NCBI RefSeq assembly: GCF_029784155.1
Contig: NC_073692.1
Span: forward strand, 20,341,359-20,405,358
Source: Uranotaenia lowii
Taxonomy: Eukaryota > Arthropoda > Insecta > Diptera > Culicidae
DNA: 64,000 bases
Direction: 5' to 3'
Shown: in pieces, positions 33,566 through 45,663 of the stretch
Position numbering within the stretch: the stretch's first letter is position 1
How the letters are laid out: each line of letters begins with the position of its first letter
Translations under genes and position numbers: made by a program
Notes under the pieces: model-generated
Seen by the model: only the letters and a program-made list of their open reading frames with translations
Database searches by the model: none
What the model was told of the DNA's origin: nothing

Positions 33566-34718
33566 TATATCTCTCTTGTTTCTCAACCGATTTTTACAAA
33601 CTTTATAGTTTTGGAAACCTTGTAATGTAATTGAAATATGTTTCTCAGACATTATTCAGCTTCCTTTATTCAAAATCTTAAAAAAAAAATCCGAAAAAAC
33701 ATGCTTCGGAAAAAAGACTGTTGCTACGACTGTCAGCTACGGAATACTTAACAAGAATTTCATTTAGTATCCAAGAAATATGAAGTAAGAAGCTAAGCGT
33801 TACACACAAGGATTTATTTTTTTGAATTTTGTTTTAAGATCATGATCGCAGAAAAATGTAAAAAGTTGTGTGAAAACCGTATTTTTCAGTCAATGAATTG
33901 TCAAAATTGTTTAAGTCACACCAGATAAATTTTGAAAAGTGTATAGGAAAGTTGACGTAATTTAGTTTTTTTTCGCATTTTCAGATTTTCAAAATACGCA
34001 ACACAGAATTTTTGACGAATTTTCAACAGAAGCTCTTTTTCGAACTTTTTGTCAATATGCAATTTCTAAGACTTTCTTTCACTTAAATTCAACTTTGCAC
34101 TGGACTGTGAGTATATTCATGCAATATTTTCGCAATAAATTTATTTTCACCACTAGCGGTTATGTTGTTACACCACTAGAAACGGTATGGAATTTCCTTT
34201 CTGGTAAATATAAATTTATTGCGTCCGTGAAAAAAAAAAATCTGTGAAATTGCCAACTGAAAGGTTAAAAAAACAGCTACCTTTGAAAATTCTTAGAAAA
34301 ATTTTGACAAAAAATGCATAAATGTGCCAAATCACGTCAACTTTCCTCTTTTCAAAATATGTCTGGTGCGACTCAAACCATTTTGATGGTTCATTGATTG
34401 AAAAGTACGGTTTTTACACATCTTTTTCACTTTTTTTTTATTGTCATGAACTTAAAATAAAACCATAAAAAATATATCTTCATGTACAACGAATAGCTTC
34501 TAACTTCAGCTTTCTTCGAAACTAAGTGAAATTTTTGTAGCATTCCGTAGTTGATCTACAGTCTTTTTTTCCGAAGCATGTTTTTTCGGATTTTTTTTCT
34601 AAGACTTTGAATAACAGAAAACTGAAGTGCTGTAGCTGAATAATGTCTGAGAAACATATTTGAGGTTTCCGAAACTATGAAATTTGTAAAAATCGGTTGG
34701 GAAACAAGAGAGATATAC
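33566..34718. repeat. Large imperfect fold-back element
   Basis: TATATCTCTCTTGTTTCTCA at 33566 is mirrored by TGGGAAACAAGAGAGATATA ending at 34718. Successive blocks mirror inward: TTCTCAGACATTATTCAGC, CATGCTTCGGAAAAAAGACT, GTGTGAAAACCGTA and CACACCAGATAAATTTTGAA. Arms are about 450-500 bp each with visible divergence. A single-arm relative is the TTAA-flanked element at 62772-63223. No coding sequence. Confidence 0.65.
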
Positions 34719-35055
34719 AGACCCGTTCTTTTTTTATAACATTCGATTTTGGCAACATCCGATTTTGGCAGATGTGCCAAAATCGAACTGTTTTTAAAAA
34801 GAACATTATCTTATAGTTTTTGCTATAACAGGACCAATATAATTTATACAAACATTATAAACAGAACAAGAATAGTGCTGAATGCATCAAAAACATGAAT
34901 AAAAATTACTGAAAATGGTCGGAAATTGTCTAAAAATAACCTCAAGATGATAAACATAGTTTTTTTTTCTTATGATAAGTGAAAATGTAGTTGTTTAAAA
35001 AACGTTCGATTTTGACAACATTCGATTTTAGCAACACAAAATGTACGGGCTTGTT
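34719..35055. repeat. TTGGCAACA-motif repeat
   Basis: It begins ACAGACCCGTTC, has CATTCGATTTTGGCAACATC with an internal inverted copy (TGCCAAAATCGA at 34778), and near its right end repeats TTCGATTTTGACAACATTCG and TTTTAGCAACA. The left end matches the first 45 bases of the window in inverted orientation. It directly abuts the fold-back element on its left. Confidence 0.5.
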
Positions 35056-35440
35056 GCCAGATCCAAACGAAGTCTTTATTGGTTTTTGTGTCAAAATGAC
35101 ACTCCAGGGACTATAACGGGTAGAAATTTCTGGGACGGATGAACAAAAAAATAAATAAAAGAAAAACGCATTCTTACGTGCCTTTTGCAGATTTCGTTGA
35201 TCGTGCGTTGACTTGCAACAATTTTTTGATGTCGTTTAACACAAACAAACTTCAAACAAAAATTACTAAAATATAAAAAAAAAATAATAGGGAATGAATT
35301 CTAACAAATAAAATATAGCAAAAATGATTCGAAAGTTTTGTTATTGTAATTTATTATCATATTTGTAGATTTTATTAAAAAAAATCTTATGTTGGGCATT
35401 TTTGTCTTTGGTGTTTGAACCTCTGGTTTTCTGTCATTTG
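35056..35440. other. AT-rich DNA with a remnant of the fold-back family end
   Basis: At about 35095-35140 the string GACACTCCAGGGACTATAAC and GGGTAGAAATTTCTG match the right end of the piggyBac-type element at 62772-63223. Nothing else is recognised. Confidence 0.4.
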
Positions 35441-35545
35441 AGTCTTATTTTATTTTGTTTTATTTTATTTTATTTTTTTTATTTTATTTTATTCTATTTT
35501 ATTTTATTTTATTTTATTTTATTTTTTTTTAATTTTATTTTTTTT
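35441..35545 (+). repeat. (TTTTA)n microsatellite
   Basis: A run of TTTTA units with a few variants (TTTTG, TTCTA, expanded T tracts). The open frame over it is a low-complexity artefact. Confidence 0.9.
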
Positions 35546-35916
35546 ATTTTTTGTTTCGTAAAAAAAATAGACTACCAAAATGGAAAACTATGTATAGATG
35601 ACTTATAGATATTTCAATGGCATACTTGTTGTTTTGAGCGAGTTTCGTTTATTTTACTCGCTACTCGCGGAAGTTTTTCAAATATCAAAAATTGAAACTT
35701 TAAGGTTTCTTTAAATTAGATCAAATTGTGCTTAAATATTTTACGGGTTAGGTTTTTATGACTTCCAACTATTTGTTGTAGGTTTTTTTTATCATGGCCT
35801 ATAAGGTGGCAATAGATGTGAGGGAAATATTCCCATAAATTTCGAAAATGTTATTTTGATATTCATTTTTGAGATTTACCCGAAAAACTGACCTGTGAAT
35901 TTCAGTATCGGGCCTG

Positions 35917-36138
35917 TAAGGCCGATGACATAGTGAGTGCGATGCGATGCGAATTGGTGGAAAATTAACGGACGCAGCCTATGCGAACTCGAGCGGCGGA
36001 ACAAATTGATATCTCCTTCGCCGCGTTGAGTATGTCAGGTTTAAGCGATTCACATACATTTTCATCAAATGTGGTTCACCGCATTGAATCGCATTCACCG
36101 CATCGCATCGCATCGTATTCACTATGTCATCGGCCTAA
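35917..36138. mobile_element. MITE with GGCCGATGACATAGT ends, TAA duplication, copy 1
   Basis: The 216-bp element (35920-36135) starts GGCCGATGACATAGTGAGTG and ends ATTCACTATGTCATCGGCC, with GCGATGCGATGCG-type subterminal sequence on both sides. TAA flanks both ends (35917-35919, 36136-36138). A 3-bp TNA-type duplication fits PIF/Harbinger-like elements. A second copy at 55038-55254 lies in the opposite internal orientation with a TCA duplication. Confidence 0.8.
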
Positions 36139-36194
36139 GCGCCAAAAGTTTAACTATTTTCTCTTTAAGATCAACAAAGCAAAAGGATGTCAGT

Positions 36195-36480
36195 ATTTTT
36201 TCAGCAACTATTCGGGCCGGAAAAATTCGAGCTATGTTGGCAAAATCCGGGCATTTGATTTTAAAATTGTCGACCAAAAATCCGGGCAAATCTGGTCAAA
36301 GCCAGGAATAGCTCAACAAAAATAAAGAAAAAAAAACTTTAAAATCATTTTTTTCATCGGAACTGATAACCAGGTTTTTGATCGTATTTTAGGTTTCTAA
36401 AAAACCTTTCATGTATTTTTAATAAAAATTGATTGAAAAAAGAACGCATGAATAAAAAAACACATTTTTTTGTATGATTT
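36195..36480 (+). repeat. CCGGGC-motif dispersed repeat, left half
   Basis: TTCGGGCCGGAAAAATTCGA, AATCCGGGCATTTGATTTT, AAAATTGTCGACC and CCGGGCAAATCTGGTCAAAG match the left half of the copies at 44695 and 50995. The right half is absent. Confidence 0.6.
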
Positions 36481-36489
36481 TGCAAATAA

Positions 36490-37260
36490 AGTTAATAGGG
36501 GAGATGGGGGCATAATGGCCACCTTAAGGAAAACGCTTATTTAACCATAGAGAACAGCTGTAATATGTGAATTACATCATTGTTTAGTGTTTAGACACTC
36601 AAATAGTCTATTGCCTAATTGGATGAAACTTGAAAAAGTAGATAAAAACGTTTAAAAATGCATTTTAAAAATTTTTGCCGAAAGCTGAAAACCAGTCACT
36701 GTAGAGGCATAATGAGAAACCCCCCGAGGCAGTATGAGCACCATTAATGAAGGCATAATGAGCGTTTTCTGCCGGGAATTCTAGCAGCAAATTCGACTCG
36801 ATGAAGTCAACTGAGTAATAGAGCTACAGCTTGACTTGTATCGTCTGACGATTTGGCCTATTGGTAAGATGTCGGAGAGGTAATCACTAGGCTCGAGTTC
36901 GATTCCTGGTCGAGGTGATTTTTTTTTTTCATTTATCATTCATGATCATGATTGCACTAAACGGTTAGGCGTAGATTCATCAAACAAAGCAATAACACAG
37001 TAATCTAGGTCTGTTTGTAGAATTCAAAGAATGAACACATGCTCATATATTATGTTTCTGGTGTTTTGTTTGACGGATGATGCTTTGATGCTATAAGCCG
37101 TATAATGTAACAATAAAAAAAATCAATCATGAATGGTATTTGCAAAAAAAAAATCCCCTCGAACAGGAATCGAACTCGAGTCTACTGATTACCTCTCCGA
37201 CACCTTACCAATAGGCCAAATCGACAGACGAAACAAGCCAAGCTGTAGCTCTAAAGTGAA
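36490..37260. repeat. Family C repeat with inverted tRNA-like ends
   Basis: The plus-orientation copy (about 36490-36925) starts GGGAGATGGGGGCATAATGG and ends in a tRNA-like segment: GGCCTATTGGTAAGATGTCG, then a B-box-like GAGTTCGATTCC. At 37150-37260 the tRNA-like segment plus about 25 bp recurs in inverse orientation (GGAATCGAACTCGAG, CTTACCAATAGGCC). The two tRNA-like ends thus face each other across about 225 bp. A third, truncated copy is at 28761-29115. Confidence 0.6.
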
Positions 37261-37979
37261 AAATCAAAAATTTTATGATGTTGAAAATTGAGAAACAATG
37301 TGTAGATCATGTTTCAGTGCGTACATTTCAGATCAAAATGATTTAAAGGTCATAAAAGCTTATTTGGTGGTTCTCAAAAATTATAATATTTTCGTCACTT
37401 GAGAACCTAGCTGGTTATTATTCAATATTTCTGTAAAGATGAGAAGGATATTTCTTTTTTGGTAAAAAATTAATACTATGGATAGTAGGTACGCAACAAA
37501 TCCTTATGAAAATTTGTTTAAGAAAATACGTACTTATGTTGAAAAAAGGAGTGCTCAGAAGTAATCGAGAAAATCGAATTTTTAATTTTGCTATTTGGCC
37601 TAAATGACTGTAAATTGCATAAATCGTTGAAATCAGGTTTATTTTTCGAATACAAAACAAAATTCTGAGACTTTGGTTTGTGATTTTTTTCAAAGATTAT
37701 TTTTTTGTAATTTATTTCATTTTGGACTATTTTGTAATTTTTAGTTTTGTTTACAATCCGGTGTAATTTGTCATAAAAATGAAATTTTGTTCCATTTTTT
37801 GGTTTTTTATATCATTTTTTTATCATCCGTTTAAAACATGACTGGAACATCCTAGTAAAAAATATTTTTAAGATTCCTTATAAACATTCAAATGGTTAAC
37901 ATGTAGTTTGGAGCGATTCGTGATGTGTTTTAGAATCAACTCTGCTACCTCATAATACATATTAAGCCACTGCAGTGCA
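37261..37979. other. AT-rich DNA, no gene supported
   Basis: The minus frame at 37418-37693 is AT-driven and without motif. Nothing else is recognised. Confidence 0.4.
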
Positions 37980-38530
37980 CTTGTTTTCTGAATAACGACC
38001 TAGCCCTAGAACATCGATTTGTGACCAAAATTTTTGTTTTTGAGATAACACTAAATCTCGCCGCTTCATATATTTGGAAGTTATTTAGCATTAAAATAAA
38101 AATGTCGATTTTCTCGTTTTCTTTTGGTCCGGTCCCCCTTTTGGTGATTTTTGGGGTCTACATATATTAATTGTAACTATAAGCTGTTTGAGGCACCCCT
38201 TGATTTTCTTGTCCATTGTAGAGTCAGCAAGTCCCCGCGTCTCGGGCAATCTGCAAAAGTACACTGTTCTCTATACTGTCTCGACGCGGTTTGAACTGCA
38301 GTGCCTCATTTGTGCACAATCGCGAAAAACAACAAAAAATAACAACGTTTACTTCATTTGGATGTAAACAACTGTACGCAACCAGAATTTGGTTGAACAC
38401 TACATGAATTTTGAATTTACGGTTATTTTATAGTGTAATTATCGGAACATTCTATAATCTATATACAAAATTTGTAATGGTTCGTTTTTGGAATTCGTCA
38501 TGGCCCTATTTGTTGCCTCCCTAATGGTAA
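37980..38530. repeat. GAGGCACC-motif dispersed repeat, copy 1
   Basis: GAGATAACACTAAATCTCGC, AGTTATTTAGCATTAAAAT, TTTTGGTGATTTTTGGGGTC and TTGAGGCACCCC correspond to blocks of the 40252-40720 copy. Further right (about 38460-38515) the string ATGGTTCGTTTTTGGAATTCG matches ATGGTCGGTTTTCAAAATTCG at 40789-40809. Confidence 0.5.
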
Positions 38531-40251
38531 CATTTTTTTTTTAGTCTTTATCAGGTTTCTTTTATCTTAGTATGCACCAGGTACCTACATAATTACAAAC
38601 ATTTCTTAAAAAAATTGAACCAAATTACAAAATTGTTCCAAAGTATGTACTTTAAAAAAAAAATCAGAACTAATAGGATAAACCTTTTCACTCTCTCACA
38701 AGTTATAGTTCTTTCTCACATTTAGCCGATAGTGGCCTATAAGTATGTCTCAATCAGTGCATTGAAAAGTGGCACAATTCCCTCGATCACGGATAATGAC
38801 AGGTTGTGTTGGGGCAGTTCAGGCCAAGTAGCCGCTGCTAAACAACGCACAATTATCTGGCTATGAAAAAAGATCTCAATCTCCTAATCTAAATAATGTG
38901 ATGAAATGACGCCTTCGGCCACTAAAAACCGGCGCCATGAAAATGGCTTTCGATGGCCCATTGAAATACAGTGAAAAAGTGCCACAAAACAATGGACCTC
39001 TCTTCTAAATCTCTGAATCTGAAAGGGGGAGGAACTTTTCCTACTGAACGCCTCCATCTAGAAATCTTAAAAACAAATACGCAGCGAACCGAAGTTGCAA
39101 CTTTACAGATCTCTGTTGTGCAGAGGCCTAGAAAAGATCAGGCAGCTAATATATATCCTATCGTAGGAATAAGGTCTGTTAGGCCCCAAACATCTAGGCC
39201 TCTGGGTTTGTGTATCAGTTTCTTCGGTCGGTTGAAGCTTGCCCATTGATGTGATCCTACTGACGACGTTCATCACAGGGCGCTTTTAAAGATGGTATGG
39301 TTCCACTTTCAAGCATCGTTGGTTTCAATGGCCCCAAACATGATGACCATCGCATCAGTCAGTCAGTCGAACAACTTGCTCTACTCGTGAGCTGAGCAGC
39401 CAATCGACGACGATTCCAAAAGCCGGTGTTGCGTAACTTACACATTTCGGATCGGATCTAACTAAGAGCAAGCGGTTGATGGCCTTTTGGTTTGGCTTTT
39501 TCGAGTTGATTGATGTGAAGATCAGGGCTCGAGGCGCCATCGACTCCTCCATTCAGCTCCACGGTATGGATCGGACCAAATCGCGGGCTAGTTCGGTAGT
39601 TTTCGGATGAAGTAATTTCGATTGGGCGTGTGCGTTTGGAATTGGATTAGTCCAGTTACGGTCGGTGGAACGGGGAAAATCCCATAAACAAGTGCTGATA
39701 AAGTGAGGTGATCTTGTTAACATTAGCCTTATTGGATTTTTTTTTTTGATTTATGATCATATTCTGCAATTGGAACGGAAACTGTGATCCATATGAAGGA
39801 TTTCGTACTTCATTGATGTTTGAGAAAAAGTTTCAAGCATATTCTTTACCAAAAATATGAACCACGTTTGAAATTCTCATATTCAATCTACTGGATCAAA
39901 GCAATCGAAAGATTCCCTTTGATGCAGTTTAATTATTCAACTAAGTAAGCTCTCATACCTTTTTGATAGTGTATTTACACTAACAAAAACCACAAAGTTT
40001 CGAACAAAATCTGAAAAATTACTATGAGAAATGACAAAAATGATAAAAAATGATGTAAATGACAAACATAAAAAGGCAACAACAAAATTGTTAAATTGAT
40101 AAAAAAAAATCTTAATGACAAAACAACTAATATCAATTATAAAATTTTTAAAAATGACTAAATTAATCATTGTCAAACATAACGAAACTAATTTAAAAAA
40201 AAATAGGAAGATTTTATTTGATTTTTTTTTATTTTTGGTCAATCGGACTTT
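38531..40251. other. Mostly unique DNA, including a GC-richer block
   Basis: 38820-39700 is GC-richer and shows no repeats shared with the rest of the window. At 39354-39369 it has CATCAGTCAGTCAGTCGA, a tandem of Inr-like TCAGT motifs as found at insect transcription starts. No TATA box or downstream promoter element was recognised, and the frames at 38971-39249 (plus) and 39355-39552 (minus) have no motif. A host promoter or exon is possible but unproven. Confidence 0.3.
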
Positions 40252-40720
40252 AAAGGTGCCTCAGTAATTATTTTTTCACAAAGTAACATAAGAGAATTAT
40301 TGATTAAGACAGACCTAAATCCTAAAATCCGGAAAATCGAAATTTGTGTTTTGATGCCAAATGTTTTAGAAATGCATGAATCGTCGAAATCTGGTGTTAT
40401 CTACAAAAACAATTTTGACCAAAAATCTACTTTATGGGTTTTCCAAAGTCCCAAAAAGTCGACTTTTGGCCAAAAAAAGTTTTTTCGAGATAACACCAGA
40501 TCTCGACGCATCATGCATTTCTAAGTCATTTGGCATCAAACTTAAAATTTCGTTGTTTCTTTGGCCCCTCTTTTGATGATTTTTGGAATTTCCAAGGTTT
40601 CAAGCATTTTCAAGTCATTTGGCATTAAAATTAAAATTCTTTTCTGATTTCTTTTGGTTCTCCCTTTGGTGATTTTTGAAGGTAAAATACCTGAAATTTT
40701 GAGCGCTTTGAGGCACCCTT
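40252..40720. repeat. GAGGCACC-ended repeat with internal hairpin, copy 2
   Basis: Ends AGGTGCCTCA (left) and TGAGGCACCC (right) are inverted, each next to TTAA (TTTAAAGG, CCCTTAAA). Inside, GCCAAATGTTTTAGAAATGC... and ...ATGCATTTCTAAGTCATTTG form a long imperfect hairpin containing ATCTGGTGTTATCT and AGATAACACCAGAT. Relatives lie at 37980-38200 and 52090-52500. A TTAA-specific MITE is plausible. Confidence 0.55.
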
Positions 40721-40818
40721 AAATCAAATCCGATTGTGCTGAAATTTTGCAAAAGTCAGTTTTTTGGGCTAATCTACAAATTGTATATGGTCGGTTTTCA
40801 AAATTCGATCGTGGCCCA

Positions 40819-41050
40819 TTAGACTGAGTTGATTTTAGGTCATTTTCAAATTTCTCAAACCCTGGGGTCTAAAAAGCTTTATTTTGATTCAAAACTCATC
40901 CATGATTTTTTTGTAGAATTTTTAAGTAACGTTAACGAGTAAATCTGAACTTTAAGGTTTGTAAGGAAAACTCAATATATTGTTCTAAAAAATCAACATC
41001 ATTTTTGTTTCTTCTGTGGAACCGAGCATACTAACGGGTTTTGTGCCAAT
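40819..41050 (+). repeat. Partial copy of the GACTGAGTCG fold-back MITE
   Basis: It begins TAGACTGAGTTGATTTTAGG and follows the left arm of the 3239-3761 element through TTTCTCAAACCCTGG, CTCATCCATGATTTTTT, CATCATTTTTGTTTCTTCTG and GGAACCGAGC. The second arm is not present. Confidence 0.65.
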
Positions 41051-42059
41051 TTATAAATTTTTTGGAAGAAATTTAACGCTGAATAATTTTGTCTAAGGCT
41101 GAAATTCATATCTTGTCAGGAAGAGGTTTTTTGTAGTTGGTTGTAGTCATCTGTTTCACAAAAGTTTCAGAACAGAATAACACAAAATTTATGGCCAACC
41201 TGTGTAGACTTTTATGACAAATTTATATCTTATTTTGCTATCATGCGTTAAAAGTAAAATTTGATATCATTTTGCCCGAAAACAGGTGGCAATGGTACAA
41301 TGACTAAATCTGGGTCAAAATGGGTCTACTTTTTACAAAGTGTAGGTTTCACTGGAACCTTAATGATGTCCGGTTGAGTCAACGTTTTAAAACGACTTTG
41401 AGGTCATAATGATGCATTTTTTTTGGTATTTTTTTCTGTCAAAATTTGGCATTGTTGTACTTCCAAAATTCCTTTAAAAAGAATGCTCAACGAGGATGCG
41501 CACCGAGAGAAAAGGGAGAAGCAGGCTATATGCGCCTATTTATCAGAATACTGATTTAATCAAATATTACATCGAATATGTGTACAAAAACTGTATGCAC
41601 ATGAGCAGGCTTCTGTTTTCTATACATAGAAGTAATTTTTATGTTGAAATCTCCTTCAGTTTTCGAGAAAACAATTTAATTACAACTGTTGTCTGAAATG
41701 ACGAACCTCAAAGCGTGCGGGCTAAATGTGCCTATTTATGTTTTCGGCAAAATTTCTGTTTTTCGGGCAAGATTTCCGTATAATTTCATTGAAAATGCTA
41801 GAATTTTATGCATTAGAAGAAAAGTTAGGGTTGCCAAATTTCGGAGCCAGTTCATCCATAAGAAAAACTTTATCAAATCTTTTTTGAGATCTTCAATTCT
41901 CCCTTAAAGTGTTTATTAGAGCTAAGACTTGAAGTTTTAATGATAAAAATCATATATTTATTCTATTTAACTTTTTATTTTAGGATAGAGGCATTTTACA
42001 AACATGATAGGGGCATACAAAAACATTCTCTTATTCTACTATCTCATCATTATTAAACC
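41051..42059. other. Unassigned AT-rich DNA
   Basis: Frames at 41496-41696 and 41689-41907 (plus) have no recognisable motif. No repeat boundary was identified. Confidence 0.35.
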
Positions 42060-42545
42060 TTCATAACAGCTTTAATTTGTTTTTTTTTCTTTATTTAGTG
42101 AACATAAACCGTATAAGTTCGAAAACTGTTGTCGGTCTCTAAGTTGTGTATTCAGTAGGAAGTGTGTGTGCAAGAGTGCTTAGGTCCTAGGTATATCTTA
42201 AAACTAAGCTTAGTGACTACTACTACTACTCATTTAAAGGATATGAGGGAAAGGATATAAAGGATAGGAAATGAGGAAATGGGAATATGGGATAGGGAGA
42301 GGAGGGGGGGGATTTCAGATAATTCCCACACCAGGTTGTGCGTAGCAAGGAAACCATTTCCTGTTTCCAAATCTCCCAAGAGCCCATATTATCGCAAGAT
42401 TTACCGCGCTTGCATTCGCGTTGCTTCGGTGGATGACGAATTTCTTGGGAGGGCTAGGCGTTATAAGTTTGCATTGGTTTTTGGCGAAGCCTAGTAACGC
42501 TCCACCCCCCGACTAGTCATACCAGCTATGTACAGTATGGTTTCG
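42060..42545 (-). repeat. GC-richer block, possible LINE 3' region
   Basis: It contains (CTA)n-like ACTACTACTACTACTC, a purine-rich tract with GGATATGAGGGAAAGGATAT and GAGAGGAGGGGGGG, and then a GC-richer stretch (GCGAAGCCTAGTAACGC, CCACCCCCCGACTAG). Composition jumps sharply at both edges, suggesting an inserted element. The frame at 42279-42494 starts at ATG but has no recognisable domain. The class is not established. Confidence 0.3.
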
Positions 42546-43250
42546 TCAAGGTTTTACTTTTTAAGTACATTTGAATAAGAGTCAAAAACCACCCAAGTTT
42601 TTGTTTTGAGCTTCTTTACGTATAATTTTTAAAAGTCTAAATATTACATCAAAAGTTATCGAAACCTTGTACGAATTTTTAAATTTTTTCGAGTTGGTAA
42701 ATTCATAAAATTCTTTCTTGCCTTATGTTCAAAGCGTATCAACCTCAGAATGCATTGATTAGATACGCTGTCTTGTCAGCCATTTCGTCAAACAGCCGTA
42801 GGCGCATTTAATCCGATAGGCTCATTCCCAACATTTTGCTATTGTATTAATTGAATTCGGAAACCAGTTTTGGCTAGATACCTTAATGATGCCTATTTCT
42901 GCAATCACTGAAAATCCACAGTCAAAATGCACTACGCCGGTGACGAACAAATTTGCTGTTTGTGCTCGATTTAATTTTGAACACCTTTATAAATCGGATT
43001 TTTCTTCACAGAAAATTGAATATATCATGCTATCATTTAGATCTCAATGTTTCTGCTCTATTATAATGAATAAAACCTTAATGATGCCTTAATGTTTTGT
43101 TACCTTGGAGAAAACAAAACGATATAGTGCTTTCATTTTGGTCTCAAAGGCTTATTTAGGAATTGATTTGGAATCATATTTCGACATATCGATGCTTCCA
43201 TGAAACCTAATTTTGCTATCGGGAGAAATGCGATACTAAATTATACTATC
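42546..43250. other. Unassigned DNA
   Basis: The motif ACCTTAATGATGCC occurs twice (about 42881 and 43075), which may be a short direct duplication around an insertion. No gene is supported. Confidence 0.35.
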
Positions 43251-45663
43251 ACTAGCTGACCCGGCAAATTTCGTTAAGCCTTTGAATTTCGCAAAAATAA
43301 TGAACATGTAAATAAGTAGAAAATGCTCATGAAACTGGATTGTTACCTTCAAACGGAGTGAATCGACACAGTTTTTTGACTATTTTCGTAATACTTCTGT
43401 CATATTATGGTAGTGCTTACCTCCAGGGGCAAAAATTTTCGAAGAAGCACAAAACACAGAACAAAACTGGAAAGCGAATATCTTCTGGCATAAAGTTAAA
43501 AATCTATTTTCTTCCGTTCTACATTTTTTGTTTCATTTACAGAGGATCCTTGACACCGATATGTTCAATTTCTATTAACCCCAAGATAAGTGCCAAAAAG
43601 TGTTTTGTTGAAATGTGTTGTCATTTTAAGCAGTTTTTATTAACTGTCTTTCCTTTTTCGCCAAAACCATGTTAGAAATTTTCTTTATCGTATAGGTACC
43701 AAACTTGTAGAAATGGCACAACACTTTTCATGGTATGAAATTTTGCGATTTTTTTTTATGCTGCAAATATATAAATATCAACAAATTTTCATATACCATT
43801 CTGTTTTTCGTTATCTATCATGCATTTGATATGTTCTCTGTATTAGATAATATCCTCTTAATTTTTAAAATCATCTTTTTTATATCGACTTTAACTTTAT
43901 CATTTTTATCGAGAAATGGATGCTTAAGCACTGAACAAAGAAAATTAGAACATTCAATATATGTGTATGCACATTGTACATGGAATTTTTATTCACAGCA
44001 ATTTCAAATCGAACGGTTATGAAATCTTTTCAAAATCAAAATCAAAATCAGAAATGAAATTCAAAAAAGTCTTTGCAAATCTAATTCAGTTTTCATTATC
44101 TCTGTTTTGGATCTTGAATGATATTTTCGTCGATACTCAAATTTTTATTTTCCAAGCTTCTTGTATTTGAAGATGTTATTGAACCAATTATCTGTTCTTG
44201 ATTTCTGATTCTGAGTGTTGGATCAAATTATGAATTTTATTTTTACAAAGTCAACCCTATTTATATCCCTAATTTTGTTCATTTTTTTTAGCACCTTAGT
44301 ATAAAAGGAAGAAGTGGATAGTATCTAACATTTCCTTGGTATTCTGATGAAATTCACATAGAATTACAAAGTTAATATCATTCTATTCTCGAACTAACTC
44401 ATTACATTTTTGACGTTTACAAAAACCAAGTAAAACAATTTATGGTCGTCTCATTCTATTAATTAAAAATTAGACATTCTCTTGGTGTTATACCATAAAT
44501 ATGAACAGGAGATTTTGTAATGGAATATTTCATTGTTATCTGATCAGTTTTTTTGGATATGTCAAAACTTCCACAGTCATACGTAGAATATTATTTTTCT
44601 TGAATAATATGACAGTCTTTCATTTAACCGGAAATTAAACAAAACAAAATAACGGAGTAAATAAAAGAGATCAGAATTTTTTTCCGCGCGTATCCTGGTC
44701 AGGCATATTTATTCTACCTAAAAACCTAACAATTTCCAGGCATTTGATTTCAAAATTGTCGATCCAAAATCCGGGCAATACTAAGCAAATTTGGGCTAAA
44801 TTTAGAAACTACTCAAAAAAAAATTAAAACGAAAAGCACTTTAATAATTTTTTTTCTTCGAAACACATCAGAAATTTTGAATCTTATTTTAACCATCCAG
44901 AAACCGTGCATGATTGTTATGTAAAAAGTTGCTCAAAAAATTTCTTTTTAGTACGCAAAATAAAAAAAAAAAACTTAAATAGAGATTTTTTTTTATTATT
45001 TGGAGAATGAAATGAATAAATCTGGAAAATTCGTTTTTTTTTTTATCAAAATCCGGACAACCGGGCTGGACGACTTGGCCGGGCCCTTTAAATTGTGTTT
45101 AATCAATTACCCGGTCAAGTCCGGGTAAAACCGGGCAATCCGGCTGGCTTTGGGTGAATTAGCTTAAAAAATGTTAAAGTTGCCTTGATGCTGAAGCAAA
45201 AATGACAATTTTCGAAAATAGGTATACTCCATGCCGGCTTATTGTGTTCTTTTTTTCACCCCATACGGAAGGTGAACAATTACATCCAAGTATCCATTTA
45301 ACTGGTGCCACGTGAAAAGTACACTTGCAACGAAAATGGGCGCCAAAACTTCCTATAGAGAGATGGATGAACATCAGTAAGCCTTGATTGCTTTTGGCGC
45401 CTTCCTACTCTGGGTGATTCGAATGAAAAAAAAAATGGAAATGGAGGCCATGACTTTTATTTGATACGAATAAAAACTAAAAATTAATTTTCAAATTCCA
45501 TAAAAACATTTTCGAAATTATCTCTCCGTTGTGTTATTCTTCGCGTGAAGACGAACACAACAAAAAAAAAAATCGCATGCAAATCGGATGATCCAGTGAA
45601 GAGTTTTGCGTGTTCGCACATTTCTGTATGGTCTGTCTCTCTCCCTGTTTTATATATATAGAT
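43251..45663 (+). repeat. ACTAGCTGACCCGG repeat, copy 3, with nested CCGGGC repeat
   Basis: It starts ACTAGCTGACCCGGCAAATT and ends CTGTTTTATATATATAGAT. The terminal block (ATCGCATGCAAATCGGATGA, TGGTCTGTCTCTCTCCC) parallels the end of the 11659-13534 copy. The ~150-bp units are not apparent here, and a CCGGGC-motif repeat occupies 44695-45155. No coding sequence is recognised. Confidence 0.5.
44695..45155 (+). repeat. CCGGGC-motif dispersed repeat, near-complete copy
   Basis: Left blocks are GGCATTTGATTTCAAAATTG, TCGATCCAAAATCCGGGCAA and ACACATCAGAAATTTTGAAT. Right blocks are ATCCGGACAACCGGGCTGG, GGCCGGGCCCTTT and GTCCGGGTAAAACCGGGCAA. Same order and spacing as 50995-51430. Confidence 0.7.

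Noticed and set aside
35402..35608. Phe/Ile/Leu-rich membrane protein
   Set aside because: The frame is a translation of the (TTTTA)n microsatellite.
39354..39369. Definite core promoter (tandem TCAGTC)
   Set aside because: Inr-like repeats alone are too short and common. No downstream promoter element, TATA box or coding exon could be tied to them.
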